A stretch of 64,000 nt of DNA from Conchocele bisecta (Eukaryota > Mollusca > Bivalvia > Lucinida > Thyasiridae): contig CM055275.1 of the NCBI GenBank assembly GCA_029237695.1, positions 85,961,088-86,025,087 on the forward strand, given 5' to 3'. Below the pieces are notes generated by a model. It had not been told where the DNA came from. It made no database searches and saw only the letters and a program-made list of their open reading frames with translations. The translations under genes were made by a program, and so were the position numbers. Below are positions 1 to 9,943 of this stretch, piece by piece. The first letter of the stretch is position 1. Each line of letters starts with the position of its first letter.

Positions 1-115
1 AGTATTTTCCTTAATACTCAATTTGAAAATCAATGCACATTTTCACATTGCTGTGAGTATTTTGTACTCCCACTTTAGATATTCAATGCATATTCTGCTA
101 AAATAAGTGCGCAAA
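1..115. mobile_element. TIR-9 element, end fragment
   Basis: The text resembles the ends of the TIR-9 elements at 19138 and 42950 (ATTTTCACATTGCTGTG, TTTTGTACTCCCACTTT). The element continues left of the window. Confidence 0.6.
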
Positions 116-138
116 ACAGATTATCAACGTTTCTGAAC

Positions 139-322
139 ATATATTGGCAATGACAACTCACAATCAAGCAATTTGATTGTCCGAGCTCAGTCAATCAAGC
201 TGCTTGATTTCATGCCAACTCACAACCAAGCAGATTGATTGACCGAGTCTGAGCTGTAGCACAGCTCAGACTCGGCCAATCAAGCTGCTTGATTTCAAGC
301 ACATTATTCAAATATTTTGAGA
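139..322. mobile_element. Palindromic element with AGCTGTAGCACAGCT centre
   Basis: Inverted copies of AATCAAGCAGNTTGATTG surround a GAGCTGTAGCACAGCTC core. A second copy lies at 22676-22790. It sits in the RALBP1 intron just past exon D. Confidence 0.7.
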
Positions 323-406
323 TAATGAAACCGACAACTATTGCCAAGGTAAGCATAGACGGCAGTATCGGGATAATTATTTCCGCCCGAGAGAAGCGTT
401 GCGTAC

Positions 407-525
407 CCGCTCTATGACGTGGGTCATGTGCACAATCATCCACGACAGCAGCAGCCTGTTGCATTCTGGGAGTTCTCGGATCAGCTTCAGGAAGCTCTCG
501 ATTCGACGACGTTCATTGCGAATCG
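407..525 (-). CDS. RALBP1: RALBP1 exon D: RhoGAP domain, third part
   Basis: This is the last RALBP1 exon inside the window. It is read on the minus strand from an acceptor ending TTTTCAG to a donor GTACGC. The 119 nt are 2 nt plus 39 codons. The first 2 nt complete the Thr codon left open by exon C, so the phases agree. The peptide includes FLKLIRELPEC, LLLSWMIVHM and THVIER, which match the helical part of the RhoGAP domain of RALBP1 (vertebrate form LLKELPEC...LISWLIVHM). The reading frame closes soon after the donor, which supports a splice at 407. The remaining exons (end of RhoGAP and the Ral-binding coiled coil) must lie left of position 1. Identification rests on recalled family sequence, not on a search. 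Confidence 0.92.
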
Positions 526-1104
526 CTGAAAATGGAAGGAAATTGTTTCACGTGCCAGCAACAGGTAAGGAAGGTAATATGAGACACGCCATGTGATTTT
601 GTATGCAATTCATTAAATACATTTACAAAATTTAGAATATCTTTCATAAATAAAGCCAAAAGCTGACAAATTTTTCAGAGTACATGCGGAATATAATTCA
701 ACTTTTGATGACATTTACTTAATACTGAAAACGTATTTCATGAAATTATGCAGATGTCCGAAGGTACAAAATCGCATGGCATGCCGCATATAGTAATATG
801 CTTTGTGACATGTGAGAATCTAAAAAAGTATACTAAAAACTGTTTAAATTTAGTCATGAACACATTTTTAATAACCAAGTCACATTCCGGATGTAATTGA
901 GAAATGAGAATCAAGAACATTTTCAAGGTCTAAAACATTGACATTTCCTTTCAAAATGGCAAAAAGGTCACATAGAGATGCGACCTTCGTTTTAAATGTG
1001 AGAGGGTTGAGAGTAATGTCTAAGCATCAGCTAATGTCATATCGATGAATGGTGCTTAACGGCCCATCAACACAAAAGAGTATCATTTAGGGCCAATGGA
1101 TACC
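526..1104. other. RALBP1 intron, no gene seen
   Basis: AT-rich intron between exons C and D. Short pieces near 590-730 resemble the element around 12180-12340, but nothing complete is recognisable. Confidence 0.6.
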
Positions 1105-1525
1105 ACAAGTTGAAGTAACGGATCGAGGTCTATAAATACATTAAATATACCTAAAAGCATTATTAAATAAGTGAGAAAAAAAATAAGCTAAAAAATTATT
1201 TTTTTTAGCTTATTTTTTTGGCACTTATTAATGCTTTTAGGTATATTTAATGTATTTATAGATTTTTTTAGCTTATTTGTTTTCACTTATTAATGCTTTT
1301 AGGTATATTTAATGTATTTATAGATTTTTTTAGCTTATTTGTTTTCACTTATTACGGTAATGCTTTTAGGTATATTTAATGTATTTATAGATTTTTTTAG
1401 CTTATTTGTTTTCACTTATTAATGCTTTTAGGTATATTTAATGTATTTATAGATTTGTTTAGCTTATTTGTTTTCACTTATTACGGTAATGCTTTTAGGT
1501 ATATTTAATGTATTTATAGACCTCG
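1105..1525. repeat. Inverted-end element with 62-67 bp tandem array
   Basis: The ends are CGAGGTCTATAAATACATTA and its reverse complement. Inside, a unit containing TTAATGCTTTTAGGTATATT repeats at 1260, 1322, 1389 and 1451 (steps 62, 67, 62); the longer unit carries an extra ACGGTAA-type insert. Relatives at 9049-9075 and 33043-33180 carry only the end part. Confidence 0.85.
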
Positions 1526-1796
1526 AATTTGTCAAGTTTGACAACGTTATAAGTTGGTCTAAGAGCAAATTTTACATTTTCAGAATATCATGTAATATAC
1601 AATTTATTTCACTACCATTTTCAAATACCGGATTTATTTCCCTTGACATCTGTAAATCCGACGAAGAAACGAGAGCTCCGCACGAGTTTCTTAGTCGGAT
1701 TTCCAGATGTCTCCGGTATTTCGAAATGGCAGTTGAATAAACTCTATATCTTTCATATTTATTATGTTTAATAGGCCAAAATCTCTCAGCGGACAT

Positions 1797-1961
1797 ATGA
1801 TTTAAATGATTGTAATGGGTTAAACTTTGTGAATTTTTTTTCAGCATTTTCTTTATTTCTTCTGAAAAGTATATGTTGTTACCACTCATTTGAACCGTCT
1901 CGACAAGACGGTTCAAATGAGTGGTCACAACATATACTTCTGATGAGAAATAAAGAAATTA
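1797..1961. mobile_element. Pal-2 palindrome with flanking arm
   Basis: A near-perfect fold-back centred on GAACCGTCTCG. It plus about 50 bp of flank is inverted relative to 2768-2936, on the other side of RALBP1 exon C. Confidence 0.9.
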
Positions 1962-2026
1962 TTGAGCCTTGCCGGATATTATATGGATTGGGCAGCAGTT
2001 CAATATTTCAATATTTCAATACTTAC

Positions 2027-2230
2027 TCGATGCCTCTTCAAACTTGGGAATTAACGCATTTGTTAGCACAGGCTCTGGTAACTCGCGCAGGAATTGCTTC
2101 AGTAGACCGGCTACTATGTTTGGCTCGTGTTCAGGCAAGTAGACCGGATCCATACGGTTGTAGCTGTCCTTTAAATGCTGCACCTTGGACTTAACGCCAG
2201 AGATTCTGTATATGCCTTCACAGAAGAGGC
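2027..2230 (-). CDS. RALBP1: RALBP1 exon C: RhoGAP arginine finger
   Basis: This exon is 204 nt on the minus strand, with acceptor TTTCTTTCAG and donor GTAAGT. It enters 1 nt into a Gly codon shared with exon B and leaves 1 nt of a Thr codon shared with exon D. The peptide contains CEGIYRISGVKSKV and LLKQFLRELPEP, two hallmarks of RhoGAP domains. The Arg in GIYRISG is the catalytic arginine finger that accelerates GTP hydrolysis on Rac and Cdc42. In RALBP1 the domain links Ral signalling to Rho-family GTPases and endocytosis. The exon sits between two inverted copies of a palindromic mobile element (1797-1961 and 2768-2936). The match to animal RALBP1 continues to IPKFEEAS at the exon end. 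This is the strongest single piece of evidence for the gene. Confidence 0.95.
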
Positions 2231-2708
2231 CTGAAAGAAAAGATAGGTGATATTTTTAGTTGATTTTTAGTAAGGAAATTTACTTATAATTTTCCCAGTT
2301 CGGTAATCTATTTACAGTGGAACCTCTCTAAACCTCTCGGACATCCTGGGGACCCCATTTCTATATGGGTTTTACTGTAATTGATTTCATTGTGGTGTCT
2401 GTTCATGATTGAAAATGACAAAATGTGTTAACGGAGTACTTAATTACAATGGAACCTCTCTAAACCGGACACCAAGGAAACACCTGTGATATTATTATTG
2501 ATGCGTTTCTTGGTCATTTATCTCCGGTTATAAGGCTACAAAAAATTAATGTTTAGATTCTCATCCCCGCCCGCCCCCAATAAAACGGCCCGCCCAAGGG
2601 TTTTTTATTTAAAAAAAAAAAAAAATAATTTTGGACATGATTGCTTCCTTCGCCATGGAGACTATGGAGACTATAGAGAAACCCATGTAACTCAGATGAA
2701 GAAAAGTG

Positions 2709-2757
2709 GAAGGGTTTAATGTCCCAGTAACAGTTAAGGTCATATAGAGACAGGACC
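2709..2757 (-). mobile_element. SINE-A tail fragment
   Basis: Carries the GGTTTAATGTCCCAG and TAAGGTCATATAGAGAC words of the SINE-A tail only. Confidence 0.65.
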
Positions 2758-2767
2758 AAAAGTCGGA

Positions 2768-2936
2768 TTATTTTCTTTATTTCTTCTCAAAAGTATATGT
2801 TGTTACCACTCATCTGAACCGTCTCGTCGAGACGGTTCAAATGAGTGGTAACAACATATACTTTTGAGAAGAAATAAAGGAAATGCTGAAAAAAATTCAC
2901 AAAGTTTAAGCCATTACAATCATTTAAATCACCTGT
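2768..2936. mobile_element. Pal-2 palindrome, inverted partner
   Basis: Same element as 1797-1961 in opposite orientation, including the shared flank with TTCACAAAGTTTAA. Confidence 0.9.
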
Positions 2937-2969
2937 CAGCGATGCAAATAGATTCAAATAAGAAGGTGA

Positions 2970-3160
2970 AGGTGAAAGGGTTTAACGTCCCAGCAACAGC
3001 TAAGGTCATATAGAGACGGGACCACAGTTTAAAGTCTCATCCGACAGACCAGTGGGATGGAAATACTATGAAAGTATTTTTGATGCCTAAGGCGAGGTTT
3101 GAACCCACAACCTCCGGATTGGAAGTCGGGTGTCCTAACACCTGGGCCACAACCCATCTC
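2970..3160 (-). mobile_element. SINE-A, tRNA-derived, complete
   Basis: Read on the minus strand, it opens with a tRNA-like head: A-box-like TGGCCCAGGTG and B box GGGTTCAAACC. It continues with CATAGTATTTCCATCCCAC and ends in GGGACGTTAAACC. It lies in the 950-bp intron between RALBP1 exons B and C, in the same orientation as the gene. Confidence 0.8.
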
Positions 3161-3180
3161 AACTAAGATGAAGAGCTTAC

Positions 3181-3309
3181 CGTGTTCCTCAATATAGTCG
3201 ACACATTCGCGGAACAGTGCGGGTAGCTGGATTCCATCGTGACTCCGCGATCGCTCCACGGCTACCGCCAACGGGACGCCAAATATTGGCTTCTCGTACG
3301 TCGCTGGGA
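3181..3309 (-). CDS. RALBP1: RALBP1 exon B: start of RhoGAP domain
   Basis: This exon is 129 nt on the minus strand and ends at donor GTAAGC. The peptide PIFGVPLAVAVERS, then DGIQLPALFRECVDYIEEHG, matches the N-terminal edge of the RALBP1 RhoGAP domain (vertebrate PIFGIPLADAVER...LPAVFRECIDYVE). I chose the acceptor CCCCAG (AG at 3310-3311). It joins the G left by exon A2 to TC, making Val in KPAVPATYEKPIFG, and the vertebrate protein also has a VP there. A second AG 6 nt further in would drop two codons and is possible. Only 20 nt of intron separate the exon from a 2-kb transposon (3330-5358), so the branch point must now lie inside transposon DNA. Confidence 0.94.
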
Positions 3310-3329
3310 CTGGGGAATGAACGTGAATG

Positions 3330-5358
3330 CAGGGCTCCAGGTAAGCAATTACTGTCTGTTCCACATTTTGCTGCCGACAAACTTTTGGCTATTAATAAAC
3401 ACATTAAACCTAAAAAATATTTAAAAGTAAGTACCGGAGTTTTTTCATCAATAACAAAAAGATTTCCCTCCCCAAAAAAATTTGTTTGATGAAATTCCAT
3501 CAAATATTGATTTTATTGCGAAAAACGATTTTCCTATGGGAATTTAACATGGGGAGTCAATTTCCAAAATTTTTTGTTTTTTGAAAATGATGTAATTAAG
3601 AAAACAAAAGTTAGATTTTGAAATCGGTCCACAAATGAAACACCAGAGGAGAATGTGACATGGAGTTCATATATGTGTTTTAATTGTGCTATTTTTAGAT
3701 GGCGGTCATCTTGGATTAAGCGATGACTCATTTTATCAAATCTGAAAACGCTTCACCCAAGGATCTTAACTTACTATGAAGTTTGGCCAGCATCGGCCAT
3801 TTGGTTCCTGAGAAAAAGACGTTCAAAATCTCGAATAAATGGACCATTTGGATGCCATCATGGATGACATAATCATTCGATTCCAACAAATATTGCCCCA
3901 GAGCAATCGCCTATTCGATACCTTCAATTTGATATATGACATGAGCATATCTGGTCAAAAATAAAATTTGACCCCACGGGCCACGCCCATTTTTGACCCC
4001 GGGGTCACCATTTTAAAAACTTTGAAAGAGCATTGAACATCAATCATTCCTACCAAGTTTCGTCGAAATCTGGCAGGCGGTTCATGAGAAGAAGATTTTT
4101 TAAGAATTTGTGCTATTTTTAGACGGCGACCATCTTGGATTAGCGACGACCTCATTTTTAACAAATATGAAAAGGCTTCACCCATGGACCATAACTGTGA
4201 AGTTTGGCCACCATGGGCCAAGCGGTTCGTGTGAAGAAGAATTTTGAAATCTCTAATAAAATAACCTTTTGACCTTCGGCGGCCATCTTGGATGACATGA
4301 CCATCCAATTCCGACAAAAAAATGTACCAGAGCGATCGCCTCTTTAATACCTTCGATTTGATTTAGACATGACCATATTCGGTCAAAAATAAAATTTGAC
4401 CCCATGGGCCATGCCCATTTTTGACCCTGGGGTCACCATTTTAACAACTTTGAAAGAGCATTGTACATCGATCATTCCTACCAAGTTTTGTCGAAATCCG
4501 GTCGGCGGTTCTTGAGATTGAGAAGAAAATTTTTGAAGAATTTGTGATATTTTTAGACAGCGGCCATCTTGGATTACGTAATGACGTCATTTTAACAATT
4601 GTGTAATCCCCCTACCTAAGGACCATGACCATGAAGTTTGGTGACTATAGACCCAATGGTTACCGAGCAGAAGACGTTTGAAAATGTTCACGGACGACAG
4701 ACGACGGACACATTGCGGTAACAATAGCTCACAGCTTTGCTCAGGTGAGCTAAAAAATATGTTAAAGAATTCTATTTTTAGCCCCCATAGGAAAATCTTT
4801 TTTTCGCAATAAAATCAATATTTGATGGAATTTCATCAAACAAAATTTTTTGGGGAGGGTTACTTTTTTGTTATTGATAAAAAAGTACTTACCGGTACTT
4901 TTAAATATTTTTTAGATTTAATGTGTTTAATAGCCATGAAAGTTTGTCGGCAGAAAAACGTGGAACAGACAGTAGTAATTGAGTATTGTCACCCCATCAT
5001 TTCTGAAGCAATTGGGTATTTCAAAATTTTAATTGGGTAAAATAAAATCATGCTACTGTTTACACATCAACAGACTGCAATTATTGAATTATTTAATAAT
5101 TTGCCTTGAAATGAAAACATGTCTTGGGATTTCATTAGAATTGTCTCCTTTGAGACAATTCTAATGAAATACCGAGATGTGTTTTCATGGAAAATAAGAA
5201 AAATATGCTATATTTCTGGTCTGTTTTCTGCAGCATGATAAAGGTGCCACAAAATTTATATTGCTTTTTGATACTCGTTACTCCAATAATGATTTCAATT
5301 GGGTTTTTGACAATTTTAATTGGGTATTTAAGCAAATGCGCAGCTAATCTGGAGTCCT
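3330..5358. mobile_element. TIR-9 element, 2.0 kb, with 7-bp target duplication
   Basis: The ends CAGGGCTCCAGGTAAGC and CTAATCTGGAGTCCT are flanked by GTGAATG at 3323-3329 and 5359-5365. Inside lie inverted arms beginning CTGTCTGTTCCACATTTTGC (3348-3610 and 4750-4977), a roughly 430-bp unit repeated 2.4 times (3691-4690), and a fold-back at 5140-5175. No transposase is visible, so the element is non-autonomous. Confidence 0.85.
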
Positions 5359-5371
5359 GTGAATGAGTCAT

Positions 5372-5640
5372 GTTTGTGTGTTTGTTGATGTTTAACGACC
5401 AGTATTTAACATTGGGGGAAAAATAACAACAATGAAATATTTACATCGAAAAAAATAAATATAATCAGCCCTGAAATCAGAATAACCGGACATGGTGCCA
5501 GGTCCATACCACACCAAAGCCACTTGGCCACTTCCCCTAAAAGTAATAGGATTACGAATAATCATATTACTCATATAAGAGATAAAACCAGATTCAACTG
5601 TCACATACAAGAAAGCCAAAGACGTACATGAGGGCCAAAC
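5372..5640 (+). mobile_element. R1 dispersed repeat
   Basis: Shares TGTTTAACG, CTGAAATCAGAATAACC and AAGTCACTTGGCCCC-like words with 9944-10303, 49917-50290, 55268-55890 and 57838-58090. Confidence 0.7.
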
Positions 5641-5644
5641 CAGT

Positions 5645-5815
5645 AGCCTATTTCATCAACATTGCAAAGTAGACATTACTAGCAAAGTATACTTTGAGGG
5701 AGTAATCATTTATTTTTCCTGAAATGCATTATTTCATATAGAACTAACAAATGCATATATTTCATGATTAAAATAATTGGCTGTGATAATGTAATAAATT
5801 CAGTATAATAACAAG
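5645..5815. mobile_element. Pal-4, half copy
   Basis: One arm only (GCAAAGTATACTTTGAGGG through TAATAAATTCAGTATAATA). Confidence 0.7.
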
Positions 5816-6345
5816 AAACGAGGCAAAGCCATGAAGGCCAGGTTTTTTTCAAGCATGGACACTTGGATAACATAATTATAACCACTTTTTGTAGACTAGA
5901 TGGCCGTGGCCTGCATGTCGCGCCTTGGGGCGAGGCATGGACACTAACAAAATAGATATAGTAGATGGAAAAACTTTAACGAAAAAACTTTAACCGGACA
6001 CACGGACGTACGGACGTATGCCAAAATGCCGACGATATCGCGCTTTCTGCAAGTGGGTGCGACAATGATGATAAACACCCATGTGAAGTATCAAGGTAAT
6101 GGGTGAAGCAGTTGCAGAGATATAGTACACAAAAAAACTTTAACAAATAAATTCAAAGTAATTTGACCTTGACATTGCGCACAGGGGCCGCACGGTTGGG
6201 GGTTAGAATGAAAATATGGAAAAAACGATGATAAACACCCATGTGAAGTTTTACAAGGTAATGTGCCAAGCAGTTGCAGAGATATAGTATAACAAAAAAG
6301 TTTTAACCAAAAAATTTAACCAGACGTACGTTAAAAAGTTAACGT
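5816..6345. repeat. Dispersed AACTTTAACCGGACACACGG repeat
   Basis: Bivalve-style repeat ending in CGGACGTACGG and GTGGGTGCGACAATGATG. Relatives occur at 10780-11310 and 58640-59245. The unit GTGAAGTTTNAAGGTAATGG recurs inside. Confidence 0.6.
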
Positions 6346-6905
6346 TGAAAATGGAAAGTCAATTACGTAGAAATAATAGGTGAAGGTAAAAAAATGGTCA
6401 CATGTTGGATAGTTGTATGTAGTAGGCACCCCTTGGTTATGAAGCTGTGAAAGTTTGGTGGTCCTAGGTGGTACAGTACCAAAGAAATGGACTTAAACAC
6501 GAAAACTTAACATTGAAAACGCGAAAACTTAACATTGATGAAAATGGCTAAGTCAACTGCGCGGAAAAAATGGGTCAAGTTAAAAAAAAAAGTAACATGT
6601 TAGATAGTGATATGTGGTGGGCACCCCTTGATTATGAAGCTATGAAAGTTTGGTGGTCCTAGGTGGTACAGTACCAAAGAAAATGGACTTAAACACGAAA
6701 ACTTAACATTGAAAACGTGAAAACTTAACATTGAAAATGGCTAAGTCGACTGTGCGGAAAAAATGGGTGAAGTTAAAAAAAAAGTAACATGTTGGATAGT
6801 GATATGTGGTGGGCACCCCTTGATTATGAAGCCGTGAAAGTTTGGTGGTCCTAGGTGGTACAGTAACAAAGAAATGGACTCAAACACGAAAACTTAACAT
6901 TGATT
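6346..6905 (+). repeat. About 185-bp tandem repeat, three units
   Basis: Units share GTGGGCACCCCTTGATTATG and TGGTGGTCCTAGGTGGTACA. No reading frame spans the units. Confidence 0.85.
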
Positions 6906-6949
6906 GTGGACGCCGCCCACCTGGCTTTCGCCAATCCAATAGCCTGGAT

Positions 6950-7065
6950 TTTTTTTCAAAAAACCTGGCTAAAAATTAATAAATTTATCATAAAATTGAA
7001 AATTTCTCCCTCAAAGTATACTTTGCTACTAAAGTATACTTTGCAATGTTGATGAAATATGCTAC
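6950..7065. mobile_element. Pal-4, partial copy
   Basis: Carries AAAGTATACTTTGCTACTAA and an element end near 7065. Next to it lie an R1 tail (7066-7133) and a SINE-A tail (7137-7250). Confidence 0.65.
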
Positions 7066-7319
7066 AGGTCTCTGGTCAGGATTCCGGTCAGGATGAATCC
7101 TGATCGTTAAAATACCCATCGCATGCTCCCACCTGCCACCCACGTGAATGGGTTCAATGTCACAGCAACATATTAGGTCATTTAGAGACGGACGGGACCT
7201 TGGTTTTAAGACTCATACAAAGGACTGCGGGATGGAAATATTAAAAACTAGAAAATGTGTTCATAGAACACGGATGCCCCACATATCGCTTTGATAATAA
7301 ATGAGGACAAATTCCAAGT

Positions 7320-7770
7320 CAAATTTTTTTTGGACCCGAGAGTTAAAAGTTTTTGAAGCACCAAGTATGTGACCTTGACCCTGGGCTTGGCGGGGGCAGG
7401 ACGAACGTGGATTTTGCACATGGCGGTAGAGGACCATTAGAGCAATGCGTATATGAAATATGAAGCTGATCCGTGAAAGAAAACAGAAATTATAAGATAT
7501 TTACCTGAGCGTTAAAGTTTTTGAAGCACTAAGTATGTGATCTTGACCCTGGGCATGGTGGGGGCAGGACGAACGTGGATTTGGCACAGGGTGGTAGAGG
7601 ACCATTAGAGCAATGTGTATATGAAATATGAAGCAGATCGGTCGAAGGATGAAGAAATTATGAGACATTTACCCGAGGGTTAACGTTTTGTGACGGACGG
7701 GACGGACAGACGGACGGACGGACGGACAAGGGTAACACTAAATGCCCCTTCCACTATCGTGGTGGGGCAT
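7320..7770 (+). repeat. About 185-bp repeat, two units, with GACGGACGG tail
   Basis: Two copies of AAGTATGTGACCTTGACCCT...GGTAGAGGACCATTAGAGCA, closing with a run of GACGGACGG and GGTGGGGCATAAAAA. Confidence 0.8.
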
Positions 7771-7861
7771 AAAAAGCCTCTTTGAAGCCTCGGATTCCAC
7801 GCACTTTAAACAGACCAAATGTTTTTTCTTCTACAGTAAACGCAACAACCCATGGTTTTAT

Positions 7862-8110
7862 TCCTTAACTCTTTCACCCATAAGTAACTGGAATGGATTT
7901 TGATATGCTAATTTTGCAACCAATCCATCCGTCACAAAATGATTTTCAGACTAGTCCATTTATGAAAAAGGTTTTTCTTTTCCACAAAAATACGAAAATT
8001 ACTTGCAAAAAGTGCAGATCCTGATGAGACGGCTCGTCACAAGCCGGCTCATCTGGATCTACTCTTTTTGCCCATACCACTTTTACAGGCCTGTGGTGCT
8101 GAAAGGGTTA
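7862..8110. mobile_element. Pal-3 (TTAA type), reverse orientation
   Basis: TTAACTCTTTCACCC at the left and TGAAAGGGTTAA at the right, with the central GATGAGACGGCTCGTCAC fold-back. It ends 40 bp from RALBP1 exon A2. Confidence 0.75.
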
Positions 8111-8149
8111 ATTTACATTTTACAACACACAGACCAGCCCCGTCCGTAC

Positions 8150-8267
8150 CTGCAGGTTTCTGAAGATCATGTTTCTTCTTCTTTACTTTCAGCTTGTGTT
8201 TCTTCTCTTTCTCCCCCTTTCTCTTTTCTTTCTCTTCTTTCTTTCCTTCCTTGTCTTTCTTCTCTTC
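8150..8267 (-). CDS. RALBP1: RALBP1 exon A2: lysine-rich basic segment
   Basis: This exon is 118 nt on the minus strand, with acceptor TTTTTCTCTAG and donor GTACGG. It reads as 39 codons plus 1 nt, almost all Lys and Glu (EEKKDKEGKKEEKEK, then KKHKLKVKKKKHDLQKPA). Vertebrate RALBP1 has the same kind of charged stretch immediately before the RhoGAP domain, a segment tied to membrane and nucleotide binding. Phases agree on both sides: phase 0 from exon A1, and one leftover G joining exon B. Because low-complexity Lys/Glu sequence is weak homology evidence alone, the call rests on position, phase and the KPAVP junction. A palindromic Pal-5 element begins 13 nt upstream of the acceptor AG. Confidence 0.85.
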
Positions 8268-8280
8268 CTAGAGAAAAACA

Positions 8281-8760
8281 AGAATACCAGGCTTGTGTCT
8301 TTTGAAGTTCATCAGGCAAGGTTAGAAATTGCGTATGAAGTGCGAGGCCTGCAGAGGAATTCCTACAGTTTCTGAGCTGAGGCTTGTGTCTTTTAATAGC
8401 AAGTTTATCAGGGAAGGCTAGGAAATGCATAGGAAGTGCGAGGCTTGCTGAGCCAAATCTGATAAACTTGATACCTCTAACATGGAGAATACCGTGCTCG
8501 TGTGTTTTGATATCAATCAAGTTTATCAGGTAAGGCTAGGAATGCGTAGGAAGTGCGAGGCTTGATATCTCTTACATGAACTTGATATCTCTAACATGGA
8601 GAATACCTGGCTTGTGTCTTTTGATATCAAGTTTATCAGGCAAGGCTAGGAAATCCGTAGGAAATGCAAGGCTTGCCGAGGAATTCCTACCGTTTCCGAG
8701 CCGAGTCTGATAAACTTGATATCAAAAGACAGTAGCCTGGTATTCTATTTATCAGGTAAC
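8281..8760. mobile_element. Pal-5 cluster next to RALBP1 exon A2
   Basis: Three overlapping, partly rearranged copies of AGAATACCAGGCTTGTGTC and AGTTTATCAGGCAAGGCTAG. The left end is 13 nt from the exon's acceptor AG at 8268-8269. Confidence 0.8.
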
Positions 8761-9044
8761 GTTTTATACAGATGACTTTGTTATCTATGGACAGAACCCG
8801 GAATTGTTTACGTTGCGTCATTACACCGACGTCATTTGGCAACATCACGTGACGTTATCCGACCAACGGGACGTTAGTTTTCACTTCGTTGTAACCCGGA
8901 TGTTTGTACCAGGTCAGTATCAGTCCGTACGTAGTCGGTCAATACAGGGCAGGTTACCTGATAAACATAAATTACCACCCAATGATATGAACAGCAAAAA
9001 ATAATACTGATCATTTTCAATGGCCGCATTATTGCGCAAGTTAA

Positions 9045-9135
9045 TTACACAGGTTGAAGTAACGGACCGAAGTCTATAAACTTGATATCAAAAAGACAGT
9101 AGCCTGGTATTCTATTTATCAGGTAATGTTTTATA
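9045..9135. mobile_element. Pal-5 end fused to a GGTTGAAGTAACGGACCG repeat end
   Basis: The words TTGAAGTAACGGACCG (as at 1107 and 33043) run directly into the Pal-5 right end. Confidence 0.55.
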
Positions 9136-9217
9136 CACTCCTATATACCATTGTACTGTGTTTAGGAGGGAGCAAATCATTTTGTTAAGCTTATTTTTTT
9201 CAGTTACCGGGTATTAA

Positions 9218-9400
9218 AATGAATGGGTTTAACATCCAAGCAACAGATAAGGTCATATAGAGATGAGATTTCGGTGTCAAGGCTCATTCGATATACCAGT
9301 GGGATGGAAATACTATGAAAGTGAATGGGTTTATCGTCCCAGCAACAGCTAAGGTCAATTAGGGACGGACCTCAGTTTCAAGTCTCATCAGACAGACAAT
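9218..9400 (-). mobile_element. SINE-A tails, two in a row
   Basis: GGGTTTAACATCCAAGCAAC and GGGTTTATCGTCCCAGCAAC about 100 bp apart, each followed by CTAAGGTCA-type text. The second ends 15 bp from exon A1. Confidence 0.7.
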
Positions 9401-9414
9401 CAACGAATAGTTAC

Positions 9415-9504
9415 CTTATCTCTTCCCTTGGCAAAAATGTCCTTTTTAGGGCCGAACTTGAATGAAATCCCCTTTCAAACTATTTTGCTCATTTTGCTGG
9501 ACTT
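9415..9504 (-). CDS. RALBP1: RALBP1 exon A1 with an in-frame TGA
   Basis: This segment is exactly 90 nt, framed by a strong acceptor (TTTATTTTCCAG) and donor (AAG|GTAACT). In the frame that fits exon A2 it reads KSSKMSKIV, a TGA at 9475-9477, then KGISFKFGPKKDIFAKGRDK. Vertebrate RALBP1 has SKM...KGI..FKKP at the matching place, so residues on both sides of the stop look conserved. The stop may be a recent CGA-to-TGA change, a sequence error, or a sign that a weak internal AG at 9472-9473 is used as acceptor (exon from 9471). The exon is phase 0/0, so skipping it keeps the frame; it could act as a poison cassette. The join to the 16.9-kb exon needs that exon's TAT|GTAATA donor. Confidence 0.6.
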
Positions 9505-9943
9505 CTGGAAAATAAACAACATATTAGTTATTGATATTAACAAATATTTTCCCAACCCAGACTCACAATCCCTACAATGCCCAACCCGTCCACCACCCCA
9601 ATAGAGAATTCTGGAAGTAGGCGTGACTTATCATGAGTCACGTGACCCGATATGTGTGGGGGTAAATCAATACATTTTGCTCTAAAATACATCATTTTAT
9701 GCCAGAATATTTCACATTTAGAACTACGAAGATACTAAACGGTGATAAGAATATTTTTGATTGACCATTTAACATTATAAATCTACATTGAAATTTGATT
9801 TAGAGATTGGAATTTAGTTGTTTGAAGCGTTCAAAAAATTATATAGGAAACGGGTCAGAGAGGAGAGATAATTATAACATGCAGGTGCGCGAAATGGACG
9901 AAGTCCGACTTCCAGAATAGTAGCCAAATAACACAAGGCATGT
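9505..9943. other. RALBP1 intron, nothing recognised
   Basis: AT-rich single-copy-looking sequence; no exon, RNA gene or repeat family recognised. Confidence 0.5.

Noticed and set aside
8167..8520. 117-residue minus-strand frame with Arg/Glu repeats
   Set aside because: It overlaps RALBP1 exon A2 in the wrong frame and runs through Pal-5.
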